Positions 1-8,170 of a DNA stretch of 11,654 nt are shown here, one piece after another (the stretch's first letter is position 1; every line of letters begins with the position of its first letter). The notes under the pieces were generated by a model, which was not told the DNA's origin, did no database searches, and was given only the letters and a program-made list of their open reading frames with translations. The DNA is taken from contig DTZQ01000709.1 of NCBI GenBank assembly GCA_012961305.1, positions 1-11,654 on the forward strand. The letters run 5' to 3'. The position numbers were made by a program, and so were the translations under genes. This DNA is from Armatimonadota bacterium. Lineage in GTDB: Bacteria > Armatimonadota > UBA10988 > DTZQ01.

Positions 1-2
1 CC

Positions 3-1586
3 CATTTTAACAGTCACTTCGTCGAGTTCGACCCGGTCAAGCGGGCCTTTACCTTCGTCCACAAAACCGCTCCACAGATGGCTATGGGCATGACCGAGGA
101 CGACGATGGCGTCATCTGGTCCGTTACCTATCCGCAGAGCGGTGTTGTCTCCTTCAACCCTAAAACGCGTGAGTTCAAGGACTATGGTCACGTGTACAAG
201 CAGAACTGGCGGCAATATCAGCGCTACGTCGCCGCTGACGACAGGGGCTGGATTTATTTCGGGATTGGGCACACGGCCAGCCAAATCATCGCTTTTGACC
301 CTCGAACCGGCCAGGCTAAGCCCATGATTCCCGAGGAGGAACGAACCAGGGGCAGCGGATATGTCTATCGCGACCTGAATGGTAGGGTGTACGGCCACGT
401 CACGGATGGCGACTGGTACGAGTTTTACCGGGGCGAGGGGAGGAAAATCGCACCGCCGAAGCGCATCAACAGGAAACCCATCATCACCGGCAGTCAGGGC
501 TTGTTCCACCGGGAGTTCCCTGATGGCAAAAGGCTCAAAACCTGCGACCTGGTGAACTGCGTCCTGGTGGTGGAGGACCCCAAGACAGGGGAAGTCAAGG
601 AACTGAGCTTTGACTACACCAGCGAAGGCGCTCACATCATGGGCCTGGCCGTGGCGCCGAACGGCACAATTTGCGGTGGCACTGCCTTCCCCATGCGCTT
701 CTTCAGTTACAACCCGGAAACCGACGAATGGACGAATCGAGCCTGTTACGGCCAGTGGAACACCGTTGCGAGGCAGGGCGACCGCTTCTTCGTCGGCGGC
801 TACGGGGGCGGCTTCCTGCTGGAATGGGACCCATCGCGGGAGTGGGTGCCGACCCAGAGGGGGAAAGGAGACTCTAACCCTCTCTTCCTGACGCAGAGCG
901 CGCCTACCATCAACCGCCCGCACGACCTGTTGGCCTATCCCGATGGAAAGACCCTCATCCTCGCTGGCACGCCCGGCTATGGTTACACGGGTGGGGGACT
1001 GCTGTTCTGGGACCGGGAGGCTCGGACTGCCACGCTGCTCAAGCACACGGATATTATCTCTCAGCATTCCACGATGAGCCTGGTGGCGCTCCCCAACGGC
1101 AAACTCTTGGGCGGCACGACGACGGCTCCCGGCACCGGAGGGGAGAAGAAGGCCACGGAGGCAGAACTATACATCATGGACCTGGCGACGAAACGGCTCG
1201 AGTGGCACGCAGTCGTGTTTCCCGGGGTGCAGAGTTACACGGACTTGTGCCCCGGGCCGAACGGGCTCGTTTATGGCATCGCGGACCGCAGACGGTTCTT
1301 CGTCTTCGACCCGCTCAGGAGGGAGGTCGTCCACGAGCAGGACACGATGGCCAGGTTCGGACCGACCAACTCTCAACAGGGCCCGCGGGTGTTCGTTCTG
1401 AGCCCCGACCGGAAGGTTTACATCCTGTTCGTGAAGGGCATCGCCCGCGTCGACCCGGCCACGTTCGAAATTACGATGTTGGCCGAATCGCCGGTGCCCA
1501 TTGGCCCCGGGGGGGACATTCTGCAGGGGCGTATCTACTTCGCCAGCGGCTCGCACCTGTACAGTTACCGGGTGCCCGAGGAGTAA
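3..1586 (+). CDS. Beta-propeller repeat protein, 5' end outside window
   Basis: The frame is open from base 3 to a TAA at 1584-1586, so the true start is upstream; the ATG at 78 is internal because propeller-like sequence (VEFDP followed by KRAFTF) precedes it. The visible 527 residues repeat a short pattern: a hydrophobic strand, then [F/Y/W]-D/N-P-x-T/R, then a polar strand. Examples, counted from base 78, lie near residues 24, 71, 164, 209, 248, 365, 408 and 457. They alternate with PNG/PDG turns leading into strands such as TICGGT and LVYGIA. This is typical of NHL, SMP-30 or PQQ-like beta-propellers. No catalytic motif is recognised and the export signal, if any, is off the window. The stop lies 19 bases before the M19-like gene, suggesting co-transcription. 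A role in ligand binding or lactone/glycan handling is possible but not shown. Confidence 0.85.
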   Translation, partial: HFNSHFVEFDPVKRAFTFVHKTAPQMAMGMTEDDDGVIWSVTYPQSGVVSFNPKTREFKDYGHVYKQNWRQYQRYVAADDRGWIYFGIGHTASQIIAFDPRTGQAKPMIPEEERTRGSGYVYRDLNGRVYGHVTDGDWYEFYRGEGRKIAPPKRINRKPIITGSQGLFHREFPDGKRLKTCDLVNCVLVVEDPKTGEVKELSFDYTSEGAHIMGLAVAPNGTICGGTAFPMRFFSYNPETDEWTNRACYGQWNTVARQGDRFFVGGYGGGFLLEWDPSREWVPTQRGKGDSNPLFLTQSAPTINRPHDLLAYPDGKTLILAGTPGYGYTGGGLLFWDREARTATLLKHTDIISQHSTMSLVALPNGKLLGGTTTAPGTGGEKKATEAELYIMDLATKRLEWHAVVFPGVQSYTDLCPGPNGLVYGIADRRRFFVFDPLRREVVHEQDTMARFGPTNSQQGPRVFVLSPDRKVYILFVKGIARVDPATFEITMLAESPVPIGPGGDILQGRIYFASGSHLYSYRVPEE

Positions 1587-1591
1587 GTAAC

Positions 1592-1600
1592 GGGAGGTGA
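1592..1600 (+). promoter_or_regulatory. Ribosome binding site that fixes the M19-like start at 1606
   Basis: GGGAGGTGA at 1592-1600 is a near-perfect Shine-Dalgarno sequence ending five bases before ATG 1606. A longer reading from GTG 1597 would place the start codon inside this site, so ATG 1606 is preferred. Confidence 0.8.
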
Positions 1601-1605
1601 AAAGG

Positions 1606-2835
1606 ATGTCCCTTCAAACCATCCAGCGGGCCAGGGAAGTTGCCCTGGGCATTTTGCAGCCCCGTCAGGGCGAAATTGAACACGGCCTGGAACTGCACCA
1701 AAATTCCATCGTCTGCGAGGCGTATGGGTTTGCGCCCCGGGCCGCAGTAGATGGCGAGGCCGTGAAGGCCGCGGTTGAGGCCGGTGCTTCGGAGGTCGAA
1801 CTCCAGGACATGATGGAAGATATGCGGATGACCCGGTATGTAACCGACCCGAGGGAGCGGGAGGAATTCGTGGCTGCTTGGGAGGCCGCGGGGGTGACCT
1901 GTATTTTCCAAAACGCCGGCGAGGAAGGCAACTCCATCCCTCGCCTCATCAAGCGTTTGGCTCGTTTTACCTACGTGACGGACATGATGCGGGATTTCCT
2001 TCGGAAAGCGGTCACCCCGGATGACATTGTCGCGGCCAAAGAGCAGAACCAGCACTGTTTGTACCTGACCTGCAATGGGGTTCCCCTCCCTCAGAACTGG
2101 GTTTCAGTGGAGGAGGAACGGCGCTACATTCGGGTCTTTTTCCAGTTGGGCATCCGCATGATGCATTTAACCTACAATCGGCGCAACGTGATTGGCGACG
2201 GTTGCGCGGAACCTGCTAATGCGGGATTGAGTGATTTTGGACGAGCGGTGGTGGCAGAGATGAACCGCGTGGGGGTGATTGTGGATGTGGCCCACTCGGG
2301 CTGGCAAACGTGTTTAGATGCGGCGAAGGTATCCGAACGCCCCCTCGTGGCAAGCCATTCCGGCTGCTGGGCCCTCAACCAGCATCACCGCTGCAAGCCG
2401 GATGAGGTGATTCGGGCAATCGCCGATACAGGCGGATACATTGGCATCTGCTGCCTTCCCGCCTTGCTGGGCGGCAGCGGTGACCTCCAGGCGATGTTAG
2501 ACCACATTGACTATGTGGTCAAGAAGTTCGGGGTGGACTACGTGGCCATCGGAACGGATGTGGCCTATGCCTCTTCAGCCACGGAGCAGGAGTACCGGAA
2601 GATACCCCAACCCCGCTCGATGCGCCGCAGGTGGGAAGCCCTGTGGCCTCCAAACGACCCTCTCTTCGCCCCTGAATGGCGGCAGGAGCACCAGCGGCTC
2701 AGCCTGGCCTGGACAAATTGGCCCCTGTTCACGGTGGGCCTGGTTCAACGGGGCTATTCGGATGAGGACATCCAGAAGATTCTCGGCGGCAACGTACTTC
2801 GCGTTGCTCGTGCGGTATGGCCAGAGCGGAATTGA
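1606..2835 (+). CDS. Peptidase M19 (membrane dipeptidase) family protein with altered metal site
   Basis: The 409-residue protein follows the M19 renal dipeptidase pattern, especially in its second half: LTYNRRN (188-194), GLSDFG (207-212), VDVAH (226-230), ASHSG (249-253), a conserved Arg near 262, the GGYIGI strand (276-281) and GVDYVAIGTDV (309-319). M19 enzymes are zinc TIM barrels that hydrolyse dipeptides, often with a D-residue. His230, His251 and Asp318 match three metal ligands. The N-terminal HxD motif (normally DGHND) aligns with CEAYG at 37-41, and the bridging Glu strand (normally VEGG) aligns with CNGV at 156-159, so His, Asp and Glu ligands appear to be missing. No signal peptide is evident, so it is probably cytoplasmic. 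It sits between the propeller gene and the isomerase-like gene. Family membership is confident; dipeptidase activity is doubtful. Confidence 0.88.
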   Translation: MSLQTIQRAREVALGILQPRQGEIEHGLELHQNSIVCEAYGFAPRAAVDGEAVKAAVEAGASEVELQDMMEDMRMTRYVTDPREREEFVAAWEAAGVTCIFQNAGEEGNSIPRLIKRLARFTYVTDMMRDFLRKAVTPDDIVAAKEQNQHCLYLTCNGVPLPQNWVSVEEERRYIRVFFQLGIRMMHLTYNRRNVIGDGCAEPANAGLSDFGRAVVAEMNRVGVIVDVAHSGWQTCLDAAKVSERPLVASHSGCWALNQHHRCKPDEVIRAIADTGGYIGICCLPALLGGSGDLQAMLDHIDYVVKKFGVDYVAIGTDVAYASSATEQEYRKIPQPRSMRRRWEALWPPNDPLFAPEWRQEHQRLSLAWTNWPLFTVGLVQRGYSDEDIQKILGGNVLRVARAVWPERN

Positions 2836-2890
2836 AAACCATCAGCCCAACTTCGGGAGGGCGAGCATCGGGGGAAGGAGGAACTAAACC

Positions 2891-4318
2891 ATGCCCAGCA
2901 AAATCGGACGAAGGGAATTCCTGCAAACAATGGTGGGGGGCGGTGTTTTACTGGGGACCACTTCCGCTCTTGGGGCAGGAGCGCGACAAAAGCCACTCCT
3001 GCTAATCAGTCCCGGCTGTCGGAGGTCAAAAGTCCGTATAGGCAAGGTCTATTTGGGTCGTCCCCATGCCCATTGGCCCACCCCTCAACTTGACCTTAAT
3101 GCTGAAAGGCGCAAGTATGAACTCGAGTTCGCCCGCATGGCCAAGGAGTTTTCCGATGTGGAATTTGTGGTCAACGAGTTGGTCACCTCGCCTGAGCAAG
3201 CCCGAAGGTTGAAGGAGCGGTTGAGCCAGGCGGACGGAATTCTCCTCATTCACCTCTCGATGGGGATAGGAAACATGCTCCGGGAGGTTCTGGGAGTCGG
3301 CCGGCCCACTATACTTTTTGCCGCACCTTATTCCGGGCACGAGTGGACATGGTTCGGACGCCTCATGAAGCAAAAGGAAGGTGCTCTGCTCGATTGTCTG
3401 TTGACCTCCGATTATAACCAGTTGGCCGCTGCCATTCGCCCTTTCCGGGCGGTTCACCACTTGCGGGAGGCGAAAATTCTCAATGTAACCCGCCGCGAAC
3501 TCCCCACAGGATACGTCAAGGAGGTCAAGGAGAAGTTCGGAACCGAAATCGTTAGAATTGGCCGGGAGCGAATGCTTGAGGCCTACCAGGCCATCCCTGA
3601 GGCCGAGGCGCGGGCGGAAACAAAGCGTTGGATGGAGGGGGCGGAGAAGATTGTCGAACCCCCGGAGGAAGAGGTCTTTAGGTCGTGTAAACTCGCCCTG
3701 GCTATGCAGAAAGTACTCGATGAGGAGAACGCCACCCTAATCACCATTGACTGTTACGGGACGATGTGGCGCCAATTGCCCGCTTATCCGTGCATTGGCC
3801 ATGCGCGGCTCAATAACTTGGGGCTCGCGGGCATTTGTGAATCTGACCTGCAGGCATGTATGACCTTCATCCTCCTGCAAAGTATCTCAGGTAAACCTGG
3901 ATTTGTGAACGACCCAACGGTGGATGTGTCCCGCAACGCCATCATCCTTGCCCATTGCGTGGGCACTCCCAAGATGGACGGGTTGGAAGGTGAAGCGGCA
4001 CCATATAGGCTGCGAAGTGTCATGGAGCGCCAGGAAGGAGCAACCTGCCAAGTGATGATGCGCCTGGGGCAGCCAGTAACGAGCGCAATGTTGATAGGAA
4101 CTGACCTCTTGGTTTACTTCACCGGCGAAATCATTGAGACCCCGGACCTTCCCCGCGGCTGCCGCACGAAAATCACGGTCAAAGTGGATGGAGACATCGA
4201 GAAACTTTGGCAGAACTGGACCGATGGTCTCCATCGCGTAACTTGTTATGGGGACCTAACTAAGGACCTGCGCCGTCTGTGTCGGTTCAAAGGCATCAAA
4301 ATGGTGAATGAAGCCTAA
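2891..4318 (+). CDS. Tat-exported L-fucose/arabinose isomerase-fold protein
   Basis: The 475-residue protein begins with a twin-arginine signal: GRREFLQ at 6-12, a glycine-rich hydrophobic stretch to about 28, and a likely cleavage site after A-G-A (29-31). The mature part resembles the L-fucose isomerase-like family. A Rossmann-like N-terminal region (about 35-200) leads to a C-terminal region with TIDCYG (285-290), CESDLQA (316-322), GKPGFVNDP (334-342) and ILAHC (352-356). Glu317, Asp341 and His355 are the likely divalent-metal ligands, matching the Glu-Asp-His set of FucI. Cytoplasmic FucI interconverts aldose and ketose sugars; an exported homologue cannot be assumed to do so. AAGGAGG at 2875-2881 lies nine bases before the ATG and supports this start. 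The next gene starts 11 bases after the stop, so the two are almost certainly co-transcribed. Substrate unknown. Confidence 0.85.
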   Translation: MPSKIGRREFLQTMVGGGVLLGTTSALGAGARQKPLLLISPGCRRSKVRIGKVYLGRPHAHWPTPQLDLNAERRKYELEFARMAKEFSDVEFVVNELVTSPEQARRLKERLSQADGILLIHLSMGIGNMLREVLGVGRPTILFAAPYSGHEWTWFGRLMKQKEGALLDCLLTSDYNQLAAAIRPFRAVHHLREAKILNVTRRELPTGYVKEVKEKFGTEIVRIGRERMLEAYQAIPEAEARAETKRWMEGAEKIVEPPEEEVFRSCKLALAMQKVLDEENATLITIDCYGTMWRQLPAYPCIGHARLNNLGLAGICESDLQACMTFILLQSISGKPGFVNDPTVDVSRNAIILAHCVGTPKMDGLEGEAAPYRLRSVMERQEGATCQVMMRLGQPVTSAMLIGTDLLVYFTGEIIETPDLPRGCRTKITVKVDGDIEKLWQNWTDGLHRVTCYGDLTKDLRRLCRFKGIKMVNEA

Positions 4319-4329
4319 GGAGGGCCCTT

Positions 4330-7128
4330 ATGCGTTACCTCTGCATCGCTCTGTGCTTACTGTGGACAGCGGAGCCTTCCGTTGAAGCAGCACCTTGGGT
4401 GGCGGCAGATTGGCAGGACCAGGAGCCGAACTTTCCGGCTGGTTCCCTCTTCTGGCACACGAACAAGTTCAAGCGCTGTCCCGTGCTCTACCGTACTGTG
4501 CTTCGCCTGAAGGCCCAGCCCATAGCCTATGCCGGTTTGCGCGCCCGTGCCTCTTGGTTTGCCTACGTTTTCCTCAACGGCCACCAAATCGCAGACTACT
4601 TGCAAAAGGGCGAGGGGGCGGTTACCAATCCTTTCGCCGTGGAACTGAGCCCTTTGCTTCGTCCCGGCGCGAACGTCCTCGTCCTCAGCACCACGGCCGA
4701 CGGCTTTACCTTGGAGGGAGGCATCGTCTATCGGGACGGCAGTCGCACCCTTTTAAGCAGCGAGCCCCAGCGCTGGAAAGCGCAGAAGTTCCCGCCGTTG
4801 ACCGTTTTGGAGGATGAACCCTGCATGGAGCCAACCTTCGACGACGCCGATTGGTTCCCCGTGCGAGCAACGGAACGGAAGGGGATAAGGATTTCGGAGC
4901 GCGAACTGGAGGAGTTGGGTCAACGTTTGGCTTCGGAGCGGCTGCGCCGTTGGGATGAGGATGCCCGCTGGCGGCTCCGGATGCTGGCCGAGAAAGGCTT
5001 CGCCATCGTAGATTGGGAGGCCTTCGGCTGGGCGGGGGCGGAGCGATGGCCCGAATGGGTGACCACAATGGCTCGGCAGGCGACAGCGCAGGCTCAGCAC
5101 CAGCCCGCCGGTTGGCTCTACCGAGTGGCGGAGGCGCTGACTCGCTTCGTCCGCCTGCGGGATGAGGCGACGAACCTGACGAACCACGTGGTCGGTTGGG
5201 AGGCGCTCCATGCACCGGCGCGGGACATCGAGATTTGCCGCCAGGCGGCCGGTGCCCTTCGGGCCCTCGTTCAGCGGATGGAGGCTTCCCTCAAAGCCCG
5301 GAGGTTCGACCAGGCCCTGACGCTGGCAGCGAAGGGGGAAGCGGTGCTCGCGGAGGTGAACCGCGGGCGTCTCCTCAACGAATTGTGCCGCTGTCGGGAC
5401 AACAAATTTGGCTGGTTCGACACGACCGCCCTGCTGGATAACGACATCGCCCGCTGGGGATTGCGCTTCGGGTCGGCGGTGCGGGTGCTCGCCAGTCCCC
5501 TTTCCCCCGCGGCGCTCATCACCTTGAACGGGCGCGAACTCATCCTCCAGGGGTGGGAGGAACTGCCACCTCTGCGCCTCTACAAAAAGCCTCCCCTGAC
5601 CGGCCCGGTCTGCCTGTGGGCGGTGCTGAACGGTCAGGTGGTCGGCCTGAAGCCGGGAGCCGATGGGGTCGTCTATGACCGCGCCGTGCAAGGTCGGTTG
5701 AGTGAGAATTGGGTGCTATTGGTCAGCGACTTGGCACGGGGTGGGCCCCTGCCGACCCAACTGATTTTCCTGCGGCATCCCACCCGCATCGCTTTCAAAA
5801 TGGGCGAGAAGGGCACCCAAGAGGTGGCCATCGCCTTCGACCGGCCTGGGGTCTCCCTGTTCATTCTGCGCCCGTTCAAAGAATGGCGCGGCCTGCTGCG
5901 CCTGGCGCGCACGCTGACGCAGATTCCGCTCAACGGGAACGAAATTCAACCTTACCTGCGCCCCTGTCGCCTCTGGTCGAGGGCGGTGCTTTGTTACCCC
6001 ATCACCTTCAGCGAGGCGTTCGTGCGCGACCCGCAAGACCGATGGGCCCTCCTGGTCGCCGACGTTTACAATTACCTGGAATCGCAGGACGAGTGGGGCA
6101 CCGAGCCCCTTCGCCTCGCTCCCCTGCCGCCGCTAACGACCTACGGACTGCTGCGAGGCTATCCCGGCTTAAAGGTGCTCAGCGAGGCGGAGGTTCTCGG
6201 CTCGCGGGGCATCTGGGGAGACCACATCGCTGCGGTGGGGCGAGACCACATCGTCTATCGCGTCCCTTTAGACCCCATCCCGCGCTTCGGAGGGTTCACC
6301 GCCTTCTGTTTCGGTCCGACGGACATCGGCGAGCCGGGAAGCCTCACCGAGATTCGCCTCATCAAGCGCACCGGCGCCAACAGTTTCCGTCCCCAGCACA
6401 ACCAAACGGGCGAACGGGCGATGCGGACGCTGCGCTGGTGCGTGGAGGAAGGACTGCAACACGTGTTCAACACCGATGAAAAGTGGGTCCCCGACATCGT
6501 GGAGCATTTTCGGACCCTCGCGGAGCGGTGCAAAAACCTGCCCTTCGAGGCGGTCGCCTACGACCTCCTCAACGAGCCGGAGACCCGCGAACCGGAAGCC
6601 TACAACGTCCTCATCCGCAAAATCACCCGTGCCATTCGCGCGGTGGACCGAACCCATCTCATCTACGTCGAGACGATTCCCCCCTGGGGGCCTGGAGCAC
6701 GGCCGTTCCCCCAAGGAGCCTTTGCGAACCTGGAGCCGACGGGCGATTCGCTCACCGTTTACAGTTTCCACGATTATGCGTTTCGCTTGCCGCCCCGCTG
6801 GCCCAACGAGGAGCACGACGTTCGCGACCTCTTGCGGCGCTGGATTCCCGCTTTCAAGTTTAGCATTGACCATCGAGCGCCGATTCACCTGGGCGAGTTC
6901 GGCGGCTTCGAGCAGACGAAGGAAGACGTGTACACGAACCGCTGCACCCTCACTTTGCTGATGGACTATTTTCGCCTCTTCGACCAGTTCGGCTGGCATT
7001 TCCACTACTACTCCGACCGCGGCACCGTGCGGGTGCGCGAGGACGGAAGCCTGCAGGAGAGCCTGGTGCAAAAAGCCTTTCGTCGCTATTTCGCCCGAGG
7101 AACGCTGAATGCCCATCGTCGGCTGTGA
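4330..7128 (+). CDS. Secreted multidomain glycoside hydrolase with C-terminal GH5-type barrel
   Basis: This 932-residue protein starts with a Sec signal peptide (hydrophobic core about residues 3-13, cleavage near V-E-A, 18-20). Residues about 21-170 form a beta-sandwich with a sugar-binding look, including WFAYVFLNG and a PGANVLVLST strand as in rhamnosidase or galactosidase accessory domains. Residues about 180-345 are charged and helix-rich; about 355-620 is mainly beta. From about 650 a TIM barrel of GH5/clan A type follows: GANSFRP near 682, LLNEPE with the presumed acid/base Glu749, SFHDY (His814, Tyr816), and LGEFGG with the presumed nucleophile Glu856. It should cleave a beta-linked glycan outside the cytoplasm; substrate is not predictable. 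The ATG has AAGGAGG at 4317-4323, overlapping the upstream stop. The TGA at 7126-7128 is followed in frame by DUF3160-like sequence, so the extreme C-terminus may have been altered. Confidence 0.85.
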   Translation: MRYLCIALCLLWTAEPSVEAAPWVAADWQDQEPNFPAGSLFWHTNKFKRCPVLYRTVLRLKAQPIAYAGLRARASWFAYVFLNGHQIADYLQKGEGAVTNPFAVELSPLLRPGANVLVLSTTADGFTLEGGIVYRDGSRTLLSSEPQRWKAQKFPPLTVLEDEPCMEPTFDDADWFPVRATERKGIRISERELEELGQRLASERLRRWDEDARWRLRMLAEKGFAIVDWEAFGWAGAERWPEWVTTMARQATAQAQHQPAGWLYRVAEALTRFVRLRDEATNLTNHVVGWEALHAPARDIEICRQAAGALRALVQRMEASLKARRFDQALTLAAKGEAVLAEVNRGRLLNELCRCRDNKFGWFDTTALLDNDIARWGLRFGSAVRVLASPLSPAALITLNGRELILQGWEELPPLRLYKKPPLTGPVCLWAVLNGQVVGLKPGADGVVYDRAVQGRLSENWVLLVSDLARGGPLPTQLIFLRHPTRIAFKMGEKGTQEVAIAFDRPGVSLFILRPFKEWRGLLRLARTLTQIPLNGNEIQPYLRPCRLWSRAVLCYPITFSEAFVRDPQDRWALLVADVYNYLESQDEWGTEPLRLAPLPPLTTYGLLRGYPGLKVLSEAEVLGSRGIWGDHIAAVGRDHIVYRVPLDPIPRFGGFTAFCFGPTDIGEPGSLTEIRLIKRTGANSFRPQHNQTGERAMRTLRWCVEEGLQHVFNTDEKWVPDIVEHFRTLAERCKNLPFEAVAYDLLNEPETREPEAYNVLIRKITRAIRAVDRTHLIYVETIPPWGPGARPFPQGAFANLEPTGDSLTVYSFHDYAFRLPPRWPNEEHDVRDLLRRWIPAFKFSIDHRAPIHLGEFGGFEQTKEDVYTNRCTLTLLMDYFRLFDQFGWHFHYYSDRGTVRVREDGSLQESLVQKAFRRYFARGTLNAHRRL

Positions 7129-7161
7129 GAACGGTTTAGTGCATGGGACGAGTATCCGAAG

Positions 7162-8043
7162 TTGCGCCGAAAGTTGAATCAACGTTTTGCCCGGCTGAGC
7201 CGAAGCCAGTGGACGCGCAACCTGTATTGGAGTTGGCTCTGGATGCTGCAAAGTTTACTTCGGCCCTTCAGCGAAGGCTATCCCTCCTTCATGCGCACGC
7301 AAGCCTGGCAGGATAAGAACTTACAGACGGCACTGGCGTCGTGGGCGCAACTGCGCCACGATACAATTTTGTATGTCAAGCAGTCGCTTGCTGCTGCTGA
7401 AGGAGGTGAGGAAAGACCTCTGGTTAAAGGATATGTGGAGCCGAATGTGGAAGCCTGGAAGCGTTTGTTGCATTTGGTCCGCCAAACCCGCCAATTGCTG
7501 CAACCCCGCGGACTGTTGCTCCCAAACATCGCCGAAAAACTCGACGTTTTTGAGGATTTGGTGGACTTCTTGCTTCGCTGTGCCGAGAAGGAACTGCAAA
7601 ATCGCCCACTTGCCGACGAATACGAATATCGGCGGTTGCAAGACATCGGTGGGAAAATGGATTATCTCGCCCTGTATGTTATGAGCGATGGTCGAGCCTA
7701 CGATTGGAGTGAGATCGTCCATCCTGCCGACCGCAATATGGCGTGCGTCGCCGATGTACACACTGCAGACATACGTTTCGGCGGGCTCGGACATGTGGCC
7801 TTGGAAGAGGCTGTTGGACATGCCCACGAGATTTTCGTCATCGTTCCGATAGAGGGCCAATTGGTGCTCGCGCGAGGGGCGGTGTTCAGTTACTATGAGT
7901 TCCTGCAAAAGGCCACCGAGCGCTTGACCGATGAGCAATGGCAGGAGAAACTCAAAAAGCGTCAGGTTCCCCTACCGCCTGAGTGGACACGCTCGTTCAT
8001 GACCTCATCACGGGTCACCGTGCGTCCGCTTCCGGTGCGGTGA
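7162..8043 (+). CDS. DUF3160 family protein, C-terminal fragment (5'-truncated, probable remnant)
   Basis: The predicted 293 residues match the C-terminal part of DUF3160 proteins, recognised from WTRNLYWSWL, GYPSFMRT, a RHDTILYVKQS segment, a VADVHTAD segment, GAVFSYYEF, RLTDEQW and a final PPEWTRSF. Family members are usually much longer (roughly 600-800 residues), so the N-terminal half is absent. The only start in reach is TTG 7162, which has no convincing ribosome binding site, unlike every neighbour. Family-like sequence (ERFSAWDEYPKL) continues upstream to base 7129, directly after the TGA of the glycosidase gene and in the same frame. The natural C-terminus looks intact and there are no internal stops. 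It is best read as a recent deletion remnant, or as the tail of a readthrough product; whether it is translated is unknown. The function of DUF3160 is not established. The fragment looks less GC-rich than the preceding gene. Confidence 0.72.
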   Translation: MRRKLNQRFARLSRSQWTRNLYWSWLWMLQSLLRPFSEGYPSFMRTQAWQDKNLQTALASWAQLRHDTILYVKQSLAAAEGGEERPLVKGYVEPNVEAWKRLLHLVRQTRQLLQPRGLLLPNIAEKLDVFEDLVDFLLRCAEKELQNRPLADEYEYRRLQDIGGKMDYLALYVMSDGRAYDWSEIVHPADRNMACVADVHTADIRFGGLGHVALEEAVGHAHEIFVIVPIEGQLVLARGAVFSYYEFLQKATERLTDEQWQEKLKKRQVPLPPEWTRSFMTSSRVTVRPLPVR

Positions 8044-8154
8044 GATGTGCTGTACTCACCTGTTTCAGGTACAACTGTTGGCTGAAGACAAGGGGAAGTT
8101 CGTTCGGAATTAGGAAGGACGAACGGCCAGAATACAACGCTAAATGCTAAGAAT

Positions 8155-8161
8155 GGAAGGG
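8155..8161 (+). promoter_or_regulatory. Ribosome binding site that selects ATG 8171
   Basis: GGAAGGG at 8155-8161 lies nine bases before ATG 8171. In-frame ATGs at 8144 and 8153 lack such a site and would add up to nine residues in front of the signal peptide, so 8171 is preferred. Confidence 0.65.
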
Positions 8162-8170
8162 AACTTCATC

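Noticed and set aside
1597..1605. GTG 1597 as the start of the M19-like gene
   Set aside because: The GTG lies within the Shine-Dalgarno sequence that serves ATG 1606.
4753..5691. 312-codon open frame on the minus strand inside the glycosidase gene
   Set aside because: It is antisense to a well-supported protein in GC-rich DNA, has low-complexity Arg/Pro/Gln-rich content and no recognisable motif.
5709..6479. 256-codon open frame on the plus strand in another frame of the glycosidase gene
   Set aside because: It is rich in Arg, Pro, Ala and His as expected for a shifted GC-rich frame and has no motifs.
7143..7161. ATG at 7143 as a start for the DUF3160 fragment
   Set aside because: It is in a different frame from the DUF3160-like sequence.
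6268..7251. 327-codon open frame on the minus strand across the GH5-type catalytic region
   Set aside because: It mirrors the coding frame with the NEP and GEF motifs and shows no protein family features of its own.
8058..8124. Short inverted repeats after the DUF3160 fragment (ACCTG-TTT-CAGGT at 8058-8070 and GTTCGT/ACGAAC at 8098-8124)
   Set aside because: The stems are only five and six base pairs and there is no T-run, so neither a terminator nor an operator can be supported.
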